NCBI GenBank assembly: GCA_030280995.1
Contig: JASXTE010000005.1
Coordinates: 17,871,501-17,935,500, forward strand
Direction of reading: 5' to 3'
Source: Hemileia vastatrix
Taxonomy: Eukaryota > Basidiomycota > Pucciniomycetes > Pucciniales > Zaghouaniaceae
DNA: 64,000 bases
Shown: piece by piece, positions 53,804 through 64,000 of the stretch
Numbering within the stretch: position 1 is the first letter of the stretch
Layout: each line of letters starts with the position of its first letter
The notes under the pieces: generated by a model
Told to the model about the DNA's origin: nothing
What the model saw: the letters and a program-made list of their open reading frames with translations, nothing else
Databases searched by the model: none
Position numbers and translations under genes: made by a program

Positions 53804-55380
53804 TTAAATACAGTTATTCAGGAATTCTTTGTATACAACATTTACTGCCCTTCCTTTAGTTTTATCAGGTAGTAGTACATGGGAATTTCCACTGTAATTT
53901 TCCCTTGAAAGTGCTACATGTAACTGACAATGTGCAGAAGCTGGTGATTTCAGGTTAAGACCTATGATGACTAAAGATTGACCTTTGGCCTTGTTGATTG
54001 TCATGCCATAAGCTAATCTAATAGGTAGATGAAATCTGCACAGTGTGAAAGGAAGACTAGAATTGTGTGAACTCACCAATTTCATCCTTGGGATAAACAC
54101 CCAATTTCCTTCATATGTTCCAGAAATTATGTATTCTTCTATAACGTTTCTTTCAATCTGTGTAACCACCAGCCTGGTTCTATTACATAAACCTGCAGCT
54201 GGGTCAATTTTACAAAGTAACATGATTGGGAAACCCTTCTTTAGTGACAAAGAGTTTAGAGAAAAATCTGATGGATTGATGGTTTTTAAGTAATCTATCA
54301 GAAATAGGTTGTTTGGTGATCAATAATAAGCTATGGCTTGATCAACACTATGAAAAGTTGAGATTCTTCCTTGTAGAATATTCAGAACCAATTTTTTAAC
54401 TTTGTCTACATCCACATCTTTTGCGGCTAGGATGACCCTACTTTTAAAGTACTGTAGCAGGGAGACTTCATCACAGTTTTCCAAAGAGCTAATTACAGGG
54501 TATACCACAGTGACTGATTCTTTTACCCCATCAGGCCCACTGGAAACACAGTGTTTAGAAGGAATCTCCACCAAATCTGGATTTGGTGTTCTTCCTTCCC
54601 CAATTTTAAGAATCCACTCAGAAAAATGGGTAGCATCTTGTGATTGCTCATCATTCATTCCTGTCTGAAAAAGCCTCATGTTGATGGTCAGGTGGAGCTT
54701 CTTAAATTTTTTCCAGATAGTGCTTTGAATTAGAGTTGAAGATAACATCTTTACTCTTGAGCCTTTCAGTACAACTGGAAGGAGTTGTCTAAAGTCCCCT
54801 GAAGAATGACATAAAATTATAAGAAAGGAATATTTTTTGGCATCAGTACAAATTTATGATAATGGAAATGGAATTATATATTTATCCATTTAATGAAAAA
54901 GAAATTTTAATAGTTGGATGTTAGTTGAAAATGCATACCAGAAAAAAGCATAACAACTCCCCCAAAAGCAAGATTTTTTTTCAGAATATCCTGTAAACTT
55001 CTATCCACCACCTCAGCACAATGGCAATTTTGTGCTGGAGATTCATCCCATATAATTAATTTTGTCATCCTAAAACGTTTAGTTAGGTCACTCTGTGATT
55101 TTATATGACAATATGAATCTTCATTTATATCAAGTGGAATATTAAGCCTTGAATGAGCTGTACTTCTCCCTTCTAAAAGTATAGATCCTATCCCAGAAGA
55201 AGCAACTTCTAGAGAAATGTGTCCTTGACTTCTGAACCATGCCAGGATCATTTTTCCAACAAATGCTTTACTAACTCCCCCAGGTCCATCCAAGAAATAT
55301 ATACCACCCTCTCCAGATGCATGGGCTTGCGTAACTGCATCAAAAGCATTTTTCTGGTCTATGTTGAACAAATGATACTG
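53804..55380 (-). pseudogene. Helitron PIF1-like helicase domain
   Basis: Walker A is DGPGGVSKAF, where functional members have GPGGTGKT. Walker B is LIIWDESPAQ; then come LTINMRL, FPIMLLCKIDPAAGLCNRTR and the C-terminal PIRLAYGMTINKAKGQSL and HCQLHVALSRENYSG. Frames are 54907-55371, 54320-54748 and 53804-54250, interrupted near 54770-54900 and 54260-54310. In Helitrons this SF1B helicase unwinds DNA during rolling-circle transposition. The Walker A change suggests loss of ATPase activity. Confidence 0.85.
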
Positions 55381-55389
55381 ATTTCTCCA

Positions 55390-56386
55390 TTTTTAAGTAA
55401 GCTCCTGCCTGTCCCATGACTTTTCCTCTAAGATGAGGTGACCTGTAGATAGATGAAAGTGTTGTGTTGGCTCAGGAAGTCCATATTCAATTTAAGAGAA
55501 AACTTTTTTATTAATCAGGAGGCACTAATAAGATTCAAAGTGTAATATCTGATTTTTTGTTTGGAAGGCTTAAAATGTGAAACTTTATTTGAAGTTAATG
55601 TTGGAAGTTTTCCCCAAGTGCCAAAATGGGTGATTCAAGAAGACCCAATGGATCAGCAGGATGGTTCCAGACTAGAATAGAAGTGAACAGTTGTCTGAGT
55701 TGATGCCCAGTCTTTATTTATGATGCTTCATCCACACAATTATTGTATTCAGCATCATCTTTCAAAACACCATATGCCAAGCAAGCAGCCTTGAAGGTTG
55801 AATATTGGACACCATGCAAATGTCTCATAGAGTCATAGCTTATTGGTTCAGCCACATGGTAAAGCAGAAGGCACAAGTAAAACCGTTCGTGAGAATTTGG
55901 TCCACAGAAGGCAACCGGCCCAATGGCTGTGTCTCTTTAATAAATTTTTCACTTCTTTTTACTTCTGTGCACCAAAATTAAATAAGGAAAGAGTAGAATT
56001 ATAGAAGAACATCCTAAGGACTCACACATTCCAAAAAAAAACTGGATTAGAGCATCAGGAAAAGTGACTCCCTGAGCCACCTCGTCAGTTGAGGGATTAG
56101 AGCATTCTGTAAACCACTCTGTTAGGGTGATTTTCCTGCTTCCCAACACATTACCTTCAGTTGTAATCTCCCCCCTAAGATTAAATATAACTGCCTGTTG
56201 AAATGAAAAGTGAAGCTTTAATCATGTAACTTCTGATTCATGACCATGAAATGGAAAAGCAAACAATAGCCATAATGCTTCAAATGCTGTAACATACCTA
56301 CCATCCAGATATTCCTTGGCCTCATATATTATTCCATCTGTCTACAGGACCATTTTGGAAGGGTCATGACCCTTGTACACATGGTA
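55390..56386 (-). pseudogene. Helitron Rep-helicase linker region
   Basis: Broken minus-strand frames with VYKGHDPSKMVL (56345-56385), DGRYVTAFEALWLLFAFPFH (56240-56310), TLTEWF (about 56115) and HLHGVQYSTFKAACLAYGVL (55770-55840). These are typical of the conserved stretch between Rep and helicase in Helitron polyproteins. The N-terminal neighbour of VYKGHD lies across H3, at about 62360. Confidence 0.75.
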
Positions 56387-56399
56387 AGGGGTATCAATG

Positions 56400-56759
56400 T
56401 TGACCAATTTTCAATTAAATTAATTGCCAATAGAAATCATTATACCCCAATTATCTTCAGCAATTATTTTTGCTAATAATTGGGTTATTAGACCTTTTAC
56501 GTGTCAATGTTCACCTCTATCTGACATTATTATCCTCAATTTTTCATAACCACATCTTGGATAACTCTCTAGATTTGTCAGACTCCCTAACTTTCTGCGC
56601 ACTCCCATCCTGTCTAATCATTTCCGTTCAAAACCCCTCCCCATCTCATCTGTTTTTTCTTCTCCTTTTCATCTTTAAATATCTCAACATTCCCCATCAT
56701 AATAGATCTTCTCAAAGGCAGCCTTGACCCAATTTTTCTTCAAATCCCATTACTCCCTC
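56400..56759 (+). other. H3 left subterminal region
   Basis: Non-coding; becomes pyrimidine-rich from about 56500. The 85-codon open frame at 56470-56727 is low-complexity and not supported as a gene. Confidence 0.45.
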
Positions 56760-58049
56760 TTTCACCTGCTCAGCTGAGAAATCAAAGACTGTTCAACTAA
56801 AAAAAAAGATGATCATCTCATACTTATCAACTGGCTAAAATTAAAAACTAGTTATGATTTTTGTTTTGGTACTGAGAATGCAACTAAAGTAGGACAGCCC
56901 CCTGCATCAAAAATCAATTGCTATCTTCTAATGGCCAATGAATTTTAAAATAAGACAAAGGGAAGGATCAATTTTTTGCCTAAAAAGTTGTCTGAAAATT
57001 TCAAGCATTACTAAGCCAAATACAAGATGCCAAAGACTCTTTCATTTTCTATAGGTTTTGGTATTACCGACATCAATATAATTAAGGGCACAAAGTATAT
57101 AGATGATAAACTTGATTTGCTATGTCCATACTTTAAAGAGATTGATCCTATTTTTTGAGAGAGAGCTGATGTTAATCCTACCAAAATTTTGGATGGTGAA
57201 GATGTTATCTCTGAACATGATGTTGAAAGAAATATTTTCCCATCCTCTCCCTCCACTAAAGCCTCCACTGTTCTGAATTCAACAAATCTAGATAGCTTTC
57301 CAATAGATTATTATGGCTATATAAACCAATGTGATCCCACTCCAGTAAGTTTTTATTTCTTCTCTAGTTGTTTTATTTTTTTTATTTCTTAAAAGGCTAA
57401 TGAACAAACCCAGGATCCTCAAGCAAGTGAGTCTGTAGCTAGCATCAATGATGAAGAGGAAAATGTTATCTCCAAAAAAAGTAAAGACCGTCAACTACTT
57501 TGAATTTCAACAGTCATAGAAAGCAAAACAGAGATAGTTTTTCCCAAACCCCTTTTTCTTCCATTGATTATTTTCTGGAGAAATGTGAATCTGGTAAGTG
57601 ATAGCATACCTCTTAATAATTAAGTGAGCCTTTCTTCTCTTTTGTTAATATTCCTTTTCACTCTTGGTAAAGTTTAAGTTGCAAGAGATACTCTCAACTT
57701 TCAAAAGAAACAATATGAGCTCTCTTTACAAAGGGATGATAGGGCACAAGACTTGGAGGAGAAGAAATTCTAGCTTTCTTTACAGAGGGATGGGAAGATA
57801 CAAGACTTGGAGGAGAAGAAATTCAAGCTTTCTTTAAAGAGGGATGAGAGGGCACATGAATTGGAGGAAAGGAAAATTGAGATAAAGAAAGAGGAGAAAG
57901 CTTTTGAGTACAATTTCCTATTGGATAAAATGAAAATTAAGTATCAACTTGAAGAAGGTTCAAAAAAGAAAGATTTCTTGAGAGATTATGTTAAAGCTAA
58001 TAAATCTATTGAGGAAATTGAACGCTTAATGAAAAAGTTTGATAACTAG
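56760..58049 (+). pseudogene. Harbinger ORF2 protein remnant (H3)
   Basis: N-terminal trihelix-like blocks LINWLKLKTSYDFCFGTENA and VGQPPASKI (56820-56930), then KLSENFKHY, FSIGFGITD and DKLDLLCPYFKEIDPIF (56985-57155), and ADVNPTKILDGEDVISEHD. A probable intron lies at 57345-57395. A C-terminal coiled coil follows (LKRDERAHELEERKIEIKKE, 57807-58049) that starts with a duplicated QDLEEKKF-type unit. It ends EEIERLMKKFDN. It corresponds piece by piece to H1 34540-35769, with more stops. Confidence 0.65.
57700..57860 (+). repeat. Short coding tandem repeat in H3 ORF2
   Basis: The words AGCT(C/T)TCTTTA-AAGGGATG and CAAGACTTGGAGGAGAAGAA repeat two to three times at about 60-bp spacing, expanding the coiled coil. 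Confidence 0.65.
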
Positions 58050-58189
58050 TTTTTTTTATTTTGTTTACAAAGTTTTCTCGATAGAATGCATTAAAGCTAA
58101 TAGTTTATCCTTTGCACACACTTCTCACTGAGATTTGAAAAATTCACTGCAAGAAATCTAAGGGTGAACTGCTAGCAATCCCCTCTCCT

Positions 58190-58450
58190 GAACTTTAGAG
58201 TCTCCTAATTATTTTTGACAATAACCTCCCCTGATCTTTACCATAACAGGGGGTGGGGATCACCATTTTTTTTCTAAGTCAGAAAAAAATTTATGACAAA
58301 AAAAATGGCAATACCCTCACCTGTTTTTTACCATAACAGGGGGTGGGGAAAATCATTTTTTTTCTAAGTCAGAGAAAAAATTTATGACAAAAAAAAAAAG
58401 GCAATAACCTCTCCAGTTTTTAATTGAAGTAGGGGCATAGATTGCCAAAA
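58190..58450. repeat. Tandem repeat between convergent genes of H3
   Basis: Two and a half units of about 118 bp: ACCATAACAGGGGGTGGGG, a T run, CTAAGTCAGA, an A run, TTTATGACA, an A run, GGCAATA-CCTC. This is the counterpart of H1 34050-34210. Confidence 0.75.
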
Positions 58451-58789
58451 TTTATGTTAATTGCTAAATAAATTTGAAAACAAGTCTTATAAGATAATTA
58501 ACAAACCTAAATTAATGAAAAATCAAGTAAAAATCTGAGTGGAAATTGTCTGTGACCAAAGTCAATGAAATCAAACACAAATGCATACATGAACCCCAAG
58601 AGAAAAACATATTTCCTCATGATTACCATTATACAACACACGGTAAATGGATTATTAATTTAGGTAAGTAGATTATCATATGTGACTTGTAAAATGTTAA
58701 TTTGGGAAATGAAAATAAAATTTGACAACCTATATTACACCCCATACTTTTTCTTTTTACCTAATGTTTTTTGTTTTACCTCACCTTTT

Positions 58790-59130
58790 TCTCTTACCTC
58801 ATCAATCCTATTGACCAGCTCCCTATTTATTTGAAAATAAAATCTAAAATGTGTGGATTCTTCACAGGATTCTAAGAAAGGTGGTGCTTTAGTTGTCTGG
58901 TGATTGTGAAGATTAGAATACCATTTCCTGTTCCAAAGTCAATAATGCATTGATGGTCTGGAAACTATAGACCATGTAATTTTGTAGATGAAAAGAGTGA
59001 GGGGATAGGAAGACCATTTTTTGGATTAATTAATGAGAATATTCTAAATTTGAGTGAGTTGAGATTGTTTTTATCCATGTAAATTTTGTTATAAAAACCA
59101 CCAAAGGTTACTGTGACATTAGAAGCAAAT
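58790..59130 (-). pseudogene. TET/JBP-like dioxygenase remnant (H3)
   Basis: The minus strand reads FASNVTVTFGGFYNKIYMDK, FRIFSLINPKNGLPIPS, FPDHQCIIDFGTGNGI and, in another frame, NHQTTKAPPFLESCEESTHF. This parallels the H1 gene (FASNVVITFGGFHNKIHLDD and so on) closely. The HxD site is YMD, so the iron-binding His is lost. A stop and a frameshift are present and the N-terminal half is missing. Confidence 0.6.
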
Positions 59131-59807
59131 TTTCAAATTTGCACAAAAACTTGAACAGTGATGATGAAAAGTCCAAAAAGAGGGAGATAGAAGCCTATAT
59201 ATTAATCAGATAAGAGATTCAGAATCCTTATTATCTAATTATGCAATATATAAAGGTGAAATAAGATAAGTGAAATTTGGAAAAAAAGGCTCAACTTCAA
59301 AGGTCAATATCTCAGCAACCACTGAACCTAATTCAAACCTGTTTGTGGGAAAAAAGAGATAAGCTTTAGTAGATTCTTCAATAAAAGGAAAAGTGATTTA
59401 AATAAATCTAACCCTAATTTGTTACATAAAAAATGAAATAAAAATCTAAATTGGGAAAAAAAAGGCTCAACTTTAATGGTCAATATCTCAGCAACCACTG
59501 AACCAAATCCAAATCTGTTTGTAAGAAATTTAAGGTAGCCTTCAGGAGATTTTTCAGTAAAAAGAAAATTAGATTCAAATAAAATTAATCCTAATTCCAA
59601 GTCTGATTTTCAAAATTTTACAAAAACTTGAAAAGTGGTAATGGAGATGAGAACAAAAGGAGTTTAATAAGTTCACTGTTATCCAGATAACAGTCATACA
59701 TATATTTAAGTATGAAATTTTCATAAAAGGAATGAAATATCATATAGGCATGAAAACAGGAGATGAAACTTACCTTGATTGAAAAGTAGGAATAAAAGAA
59801 TGAGAAA
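59131..59807. repeat. H3 internal stretch with a duplicated about 180-bp block
   Basis: The words GGTCAATATCTCAGCAACCACTGAACC occur at 59301 and again at 59480, each followed by TCTGTTTGT/CTGTTTGT and an AAGAGAT-like stretch, giving a direct repeat of about 180 bp. No gene. Confidence 0.65.
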
Positions 59808-60046
59808 CACTATGCAATATTGGGGGTGGACTCGCTAGCAAGTCCCCAACCTGAACTCAGACTGAACTCATACTAAAGCCATACTGAACTCTACTTGAAC
59901 ACCAAAATAAGACTGCTCTGTTGAGTGGTGTTCATCCCTGATTGTATGGCTCCTTTGTCAATAGCTTAATTTGTGTTCAATCTATGGTGAATTTGAGTCC
60001 AAGGTTGTGGACTTGCTAACAAGTCCGCCCCCCATATTGCGCGGTG
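59808..60046 (+). mobile_element. CACTA-like MITE, copy 4
   Basis: 239 bp with a perfect aaa/aaa duplication. Ends are CACTATGCAATATTGGGGG and, complementary, CACCGCGCAATATGGGGGG. The palindromes are GGACTCGCTAGCAAGTCC (left) and GGACTTGCTAACAAGTCC (right), each with one change. It is the same orientation as copy 1 and inverted relative to copies 2 and 3. Confidence 0.93.
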
Positions 60047-60648
60047 AAAGATTGATGTTGGAATTATGGGGAAATTGAGTATGGAGTAAGTGAAATGCAT
60101 AAAGAATGTGAAATTTATGAGTTTTAATGACATGGAGCCAAAAAAAAGTGAAATAGGGGAAAGGGGGGATAATGACCATGCCAAGGTGGGATGAAGAGTA
60201 GGGTGATGGAGCTAAAAAAGAAAGTAAAGAGGGAGAGAAAAAAAGGTTAATTGTACCATTGAAATCAAAAATAACCACTTAAAAAAAGTTTAGATACAAA
60301 AAATAAAAAAAAATTATAATAAGTAATCAAAAAATCAAAAAAAGAAAAAAATTACTTACATAGAGAGATGAGATGAGGAAATAAATGAAACCAAATTGTT
60401 TGAGGGATATTGGAGGAGAAAAGGAAAAGGAATTGAGGGATGAATTAAAAAAAGAAACAGTGAAATATTATGCAATTTCAGGAAATATGTGATGTCATGA
60501 TGAGCTGGTGAAAGAAAACAAATGAGCCATTCAAAAAAGAGATATTCACTATAACTTCCAAAAAAAATGAATATGTAACAAAAAAAAATACCAAGCCAAG
60601 TAAATAAAGTATACAAAGTGGAAATTTGAAGAGTATGAAAACAAAAAA

Positions 60649-61871
60649 TTAAAAGGGTTGTGTGCCAAAATGGTGGAGGGTGATTGGCATAATGATAGAG
60701 CATATGTTAGTCGGATGAATGTTTTGTGATTCAAGGGAGGGGAGAGCCGGTGCTGGTTCAGGATCCTCTTCTTCATAAAGGTCATTCCACTCATCCTTTA
60801 AATCAGCTAGGATATTGTGGAGTATAATACAAGTCATAATCCAATTATTTGCAGTCTTGATTTCTATTTTTTTTGAAATTGGATTCTGAGTTCCCAGAGA
60901 CTAGAAAATCTTCCCTTTAAAATCCCTATAGCGATTTTAATCCATACTCTTGATTAGGCAAAGTGATAATTAAAGGTGGATTTGGGGCCATTTTCTAATA
61001 TTGAACCACAGAAAGCAGATATAATGTACTTTCCACTTGCATCTGCTGAGTCTGCAAGGAGGTACTGAGATTTGTCAAAGTTTGAGTCACGAATTTAAGA
61101 AATCCTCATTTTTTAGAATACAGAAGAGTCATGACATGAGCTGGGGCACCCAATATGAAAATCAAGAAAATTTTTGCTGATGTCACAGACAAGTTGAACA
61201 GCAATACAGTATCTAAAAAGAAGATAAAAAGCTTGTTAATGAAATATTTGAAATTGGGGAAAATGTTTAAGAAACTTTTTTTTGAAATCAAAATAATGGC
61301 TGCCATCTAGAGCAGGAATTTGACTCAAATGTATAGTTGTACCATCAACAGAACCTACACATCCAGGTAAAACTTTGGCTTGCATTACTTGAGAGGATTC
61401 AAGTCACTGTTGTGGAGTTGGCCAAGCAAGTGTTTGAGACTTGAAAGAAAGGATATCAATCATGCAGTGCTTGTTATATAATATGACGGTACCATATCCT
61501 ATGGTAAAGATATTATCTAAATGTCTTTCAGCTGCGCCATTTCAATTTGAACCAAAGCAACATAGTGCGACAGCAAGTGGAAAGGCAGGATCACGCTGTT
61601 TGTTATGGGAATTATTATGGAAAATAGGATGATTGGAGATGAGTTGAGAAAGTTTGAAAAAAGAATCAGGAGAAGTTTGAAATGGTTGAGTGAAGTTTAG
61701 TTGAGGAATGTTGAGAATGGAGCAGAGAACATATCTGGGATCATGATAAAGATTTGGCCCCCTTATGATGATGTAACGCTTTTTGGAAAGATAAGACATA
61801 TAAGCTAAAGTGTCTTCCAAACCAGAGTCAGAATCAGAGTCAGCAGCTAAAACTAAAGTGATAGCATCCAT
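60649..61871 (-). pseudogene. PIF/Harbinger DDE transposase remnant (H3)
   Basis: The N-terminus is at 61542-61871 (MDAITLVLAADSDSDSGLED, ISNHPIFHNNSHNKQRDPAF). The core follows with VDGTTIHLSQIPALDGSHYF (first Asp kept), a 60-70-bp intron, VQLVCDISKNF, CHDSSVF, QYLLADSADASGKY (second Asp kept) and VWIKIAIGILKGRFSSL, where the catalytic Glu is Lys. The C-terminus (ILHNILADLKDEWNDLYEEE) ends at 60649. Stops lie near 61540, 61410 and 61100. Same gene structure as H1. Confidence 0.85.
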
Positions 61872-62189
61872 AGCTGAGTGAAGCTACTTCCTAGTAGAGA
61901 GGTGCTTCATTATTTTCAGTAGAAGGCTTAGGTGATGAGTGGGAAGTGGGAATTCACCACCAAATGAGCAGGTGGGGTGTGTAGACAGAAAAAAATGTTA
62001 TGTGTTTGCCACCAAAATTAAGTATCATAGAGTGAAGAGACACATAAGGATGAGAAAAAATGTTATGTGTTTGCCACCAAAATTTAGTATCATAGAGTGA
62101 GGAAAGACTTAAGGATGGAATGAGCAATTATAAGTCATGTGACTTTCTTAAAAATCCATCATGGATGTGATGAGTTTGGGATCAGGAAT

Positions 62190-62354
62190 TAGGAACAGAA
62201 ATTGGGGTATAAGACGGGATAATGCATTATCCTGAATTACTTATCCACTAGTCCAGGGGCTAGTGAATGAGAATCTTCCATAATTAATAATGTCAGATCA
62301 CAGGAAAAAAAATTCCTGATCCGTAATTACGGATCCCTGAACATTGATACCCCC
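62190..62354. repeat. H3 right subterminal region with palindromes
   Basis: GATCCGTAATTACGGATC (62318-62335 approximately) is a perfect 18-bp palindrome just inside the terminus. GGATAATGCATTATCC lies further in. Both are plausible binding sites for the element-encoded proteins. Confidence 0.6.
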
Positions 62355-62369
62355 TATTTTTAGAGATAA

Positions 62370-64000
62370 TTGACTGAAGATATTTTAGTTTCCACTTCCA
62401 CATTTATACAACAATTAAATCTTCTAGAGAGATAAAATTATAAGGCACCACATTTTGATTTGTGTATTGAAATCTTCCTTCAAATTGTTGAAATTTTCAC
62501 CCACCATTTCTCCTACAATATAAATTATATACATCTTTATCCATCTGTGTTGTGTCATTATTTTTCTAGGGTATCTTTTCAAACATTTCCCATCTTTCAT
62601 ACATGAAGCACATGATTTTTTGGAGCCACAGAGTCCATGGAGCATACAGGTTGTTATTTTTTGAAAAAGTACAGGATCCTTCTCAGTGTCTGGTAACTCT
62701 TCTGACAAAATTGAATGAATGTTGTCCATTATACCTGGGTTGTCCTCTGAATCCAAGAATAAAAGTTTATGTGCATGTGGTAGGCTTCTCTTCTGAAACT
62801 CAATGACATATACATGTGCTAAAAAAAATCCAAAAACTCCCCTTATCCATAGTTTTCAACTCCTACACAGATCCCCTTTTAGAAATTCTTTCAAACAGCA
62901 TCAATGTTTAGTGTGGACAACCTGGAAAGCAAGTTTGGCCTATCCTGAGCAGTTTTACCTTCAAGAATTATATCTTTTATCTCCTTCCAGTTTGGACTGC
63001 AAGTGATTGTTATAGAAAGATCTGACTTTCTAAATTTCTGTACTATTTCCATAGCATCATAATATAGCCGATCCATGTATCATAGTCCCCCTACAAAAGA
63101 CAAATACAAAATATTTTGCTTTCCTACTTGATTGAGATCAGTCCCATTATTGATAGCATCTTCCATACCACAATAAAGGTCTTCACAGAGTTTATCCTGA
63201 TTTTTAGAGAGGTAGTGCAGTCTCTTTTGTTCCATTTGAACATAAAAATCAACGAAGTACTCCTGAAATAATGAGCCAGATAAGTGCAGAAGAGGAAACC
63301 CATTTGGATGGTAGTGTGCTCTTTATTCAAAATATTGAATTTGAGAGATATTTTTTGATCCTCTTCTACCATGAAAAACTTCATATACAGGTACATGCAA
63401 ATTTAGAAGTACAAAGAAATATAAAATTTATATAAATTAACTTAAATGGACTGAAATAAAAACAAATATATTAAAAAAACACACCTGGTTCCTTTTCATC
63501 ATTCATATCTCCATTCAGCTATTTCCTTACTATGAAGGAAATCCCTAATTGCCATCCAACCTCACCATAAGGGAAAAGAAGTGAAAATTTCAATGGGAAT
63601 AGCTGGGATGTAATTCAGATATCCTTTGAAGGTGGCCATCTCTTTGCACCAGAATGATATACCTAAAGCCTTGAAACTCCTCACCACTTCCATGCATAAT
63701 TAAACCTACTTCATTGCATGCAGGTTAGTTATAGAATCATAGGTCAAAATTTGGTGGGGAAGTACTTTTGAGGCAGAGTTTGATAGGGGAGTTGGACTGA
63801 GAAATTCTTTCTTGAGCCATTTTGAAAAATGCAACAAACAGATTGCGTCTGTCTAAAATTTCTTGCAAAGACATAACTAAAGGGATGAGAGCATTTCAAT
63901 GCACATTCTCCACTAGTTGTAGGGCCTTCTGTAGAGGATCATTCTGAGTAACATATATTTGTGCAAATTTTGTAGCACCATTTACTGGTGGTAGGAGTGT
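62370..64000 (-). pseudogene. Helitron Rep (helitron-like N) region, partial
   Basis: Reading from the window end: LLFPYGEVGWQ (about 63560), QEYFVDFYVQMEQKRLHYLS (63200-63260), RLYYDAMEIVQKFRKSDLSI and TITCSPNWKEIKDIILEGKT (62891-63076), then ILSEELPDTEKDPVLFQKIT, MLHGLCGS and CMKDGKCLKRYPRKIM (62560-62720), and NCCINVEV near 62400. These are Helitron-like N and Rep signatures, including the HG and CMKDGKC motifs next to the HUH endonuclease. Stops and frameshifts are frequent. The 5' part continues beyond 64000. Confidence 0.85.

Larger units (their letters stand above)
56387..62354 (-). mobile_element. PIF/Harbinger element H3 with TET/JBP-like remnant
   Basis: A 5.97-kb element with termini (A)GGGGTATCAATGTT and AACATTGATACCCCC, flanked by TA on both sides. 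It interrupts the Helitron frame between NYL and the VYKGHD motif. Contents in order: ORF2 (plus, 56760-58049), tandem repeats (58190-58450), TET-like remnant (minus, 58790-59130), a MITE (59808-60046) and the transposase (minus, 60649-61871). This is the same architecture as H1 and H2. Confidence 0.88.
53433..64000 (-). mobile_element. Helitron (minus), split by Harbinger H3, running off the window
   Basis: Rep (62370-64000) and PIF1-type helicase (53804-55380) with linking Helitron sequence (55390-56386) form one decayed Rep-Hel polyprotein on the minus strand. H3 (56387-62354) is inserted in its reading frame. The 5' end lies beyond 64000. The 3' end is placed near 53433 only by the hairpin. 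Confidence 0.75.

Noticed and set aside
58160..58185. CTGCTAGCAATCCCC as another CACTA-like end
   Set aside because: It lacks the palindrome partner arm, C run and terminal GTG/CAC seen in true ends.

Overview
This window is an AT-rich piece of a eukaryotic, almost certainly fungal, genome. It is packed with transposable elements (TEs) and holds one recognisable host gene: CDC27/APC3, an anaphase-promoting-complex subunit, on the minus strand at 11.2-14.7 kb. The gene has short introns (about 40-97 bp) and is visibly more GC-rich than its surroundings. The TE types (PIF/Harbinger with a rust-like trihelix/coiled-coil ORF2, TET/JBP-like dioxygenase genes, Ty3 chromoviruses, Ty1/Copia, Helitron, Tc1/mariner, CACTA-like MITEs) suggest a basidiomycete, most likely a rust (Pucciniales) with a bloated AT-rich genome. 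That assignment is inference.

Layout. 0.66-2.16 kb: solo LTR of family A (minus). 2.16-3.50 kb: LTR of family B (minus), split by a CACTA-like MITE. About 3.8-10.93 kb: decayed Harbinger element H2 (ORF2, TET-like gene, transposase), itself hit by a C-type LTR, a 198-bp mini-Harbinger and a family-B solo LTR. 11.22-14.66 kb: CDC27. 15.64-15.76 kb: a 120-bp Copia-type LTR followed by a half-tRNA-type primer site. 16.86-17.69 kb: solo LTR of family C. 19.17-28.25 kb: Ty3/Gypsy chromovirus G1 with a tandem gag-protease duplication, an inserted family-C solo LTR and a family-B 3' LTR. 28.25-38.3 kb: Copia-1 pol, whose reverse transcriptase is split at its catalytic Asp-Asp box by a family-B LTR that in turn contains Harbinger H1 (29.68-36.20 kb). 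38.31-46.97 kb: full-length chromovirus G2 (family-C LTRs, target duplication gttaa), sitting inside the Copia-1 3' LTR and carrying a MITE in its own 3' LTR. 47-50.7 kb: a dead Tc1/mariner transposase between inverted repeats, then a Copia-2 fragment. 51.04-52.54 kb: a second family-A solo LTR, inverted relative to the first. 53.0 kb: a MITE. 53.4-64.0 kb: a minus-strand Helitron (Rep and PIF1-type helicase, running off the window end), split in its reading frame by Harbinger H3 (56.39-62.35 kb), which carries another MITE.

The most interesting result is that all three large Harbinger copies (H1, H2, H3) share one architecture: transposase and a TET/JBP-like 2OG-Fe(II) dioxygenase gene in the same orientation, and a trihelix/coiled-coil ORF2 pointing toward them. 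The dioxygenase therefore looks like a resident component of the transposon and not a chance neighbour. H1 is the best preserved: its dioxygenase keeps the HxD iron-binding motif, whereas H2 and H3 have lost it. A second notable object is a CACTA-like MITE family (four copies, each with a perfect 3-bp target duplication) whose termini contain an 18-bp palindrome and roughly 11-bp-spaced subterminal repeats.

No rRNA, complete tRNA, CRISPR or operon structure was seen. Nearly all TE coding regions contain stops and frameshifts, so their boundaries are approximate unless target-site duplications are stated.
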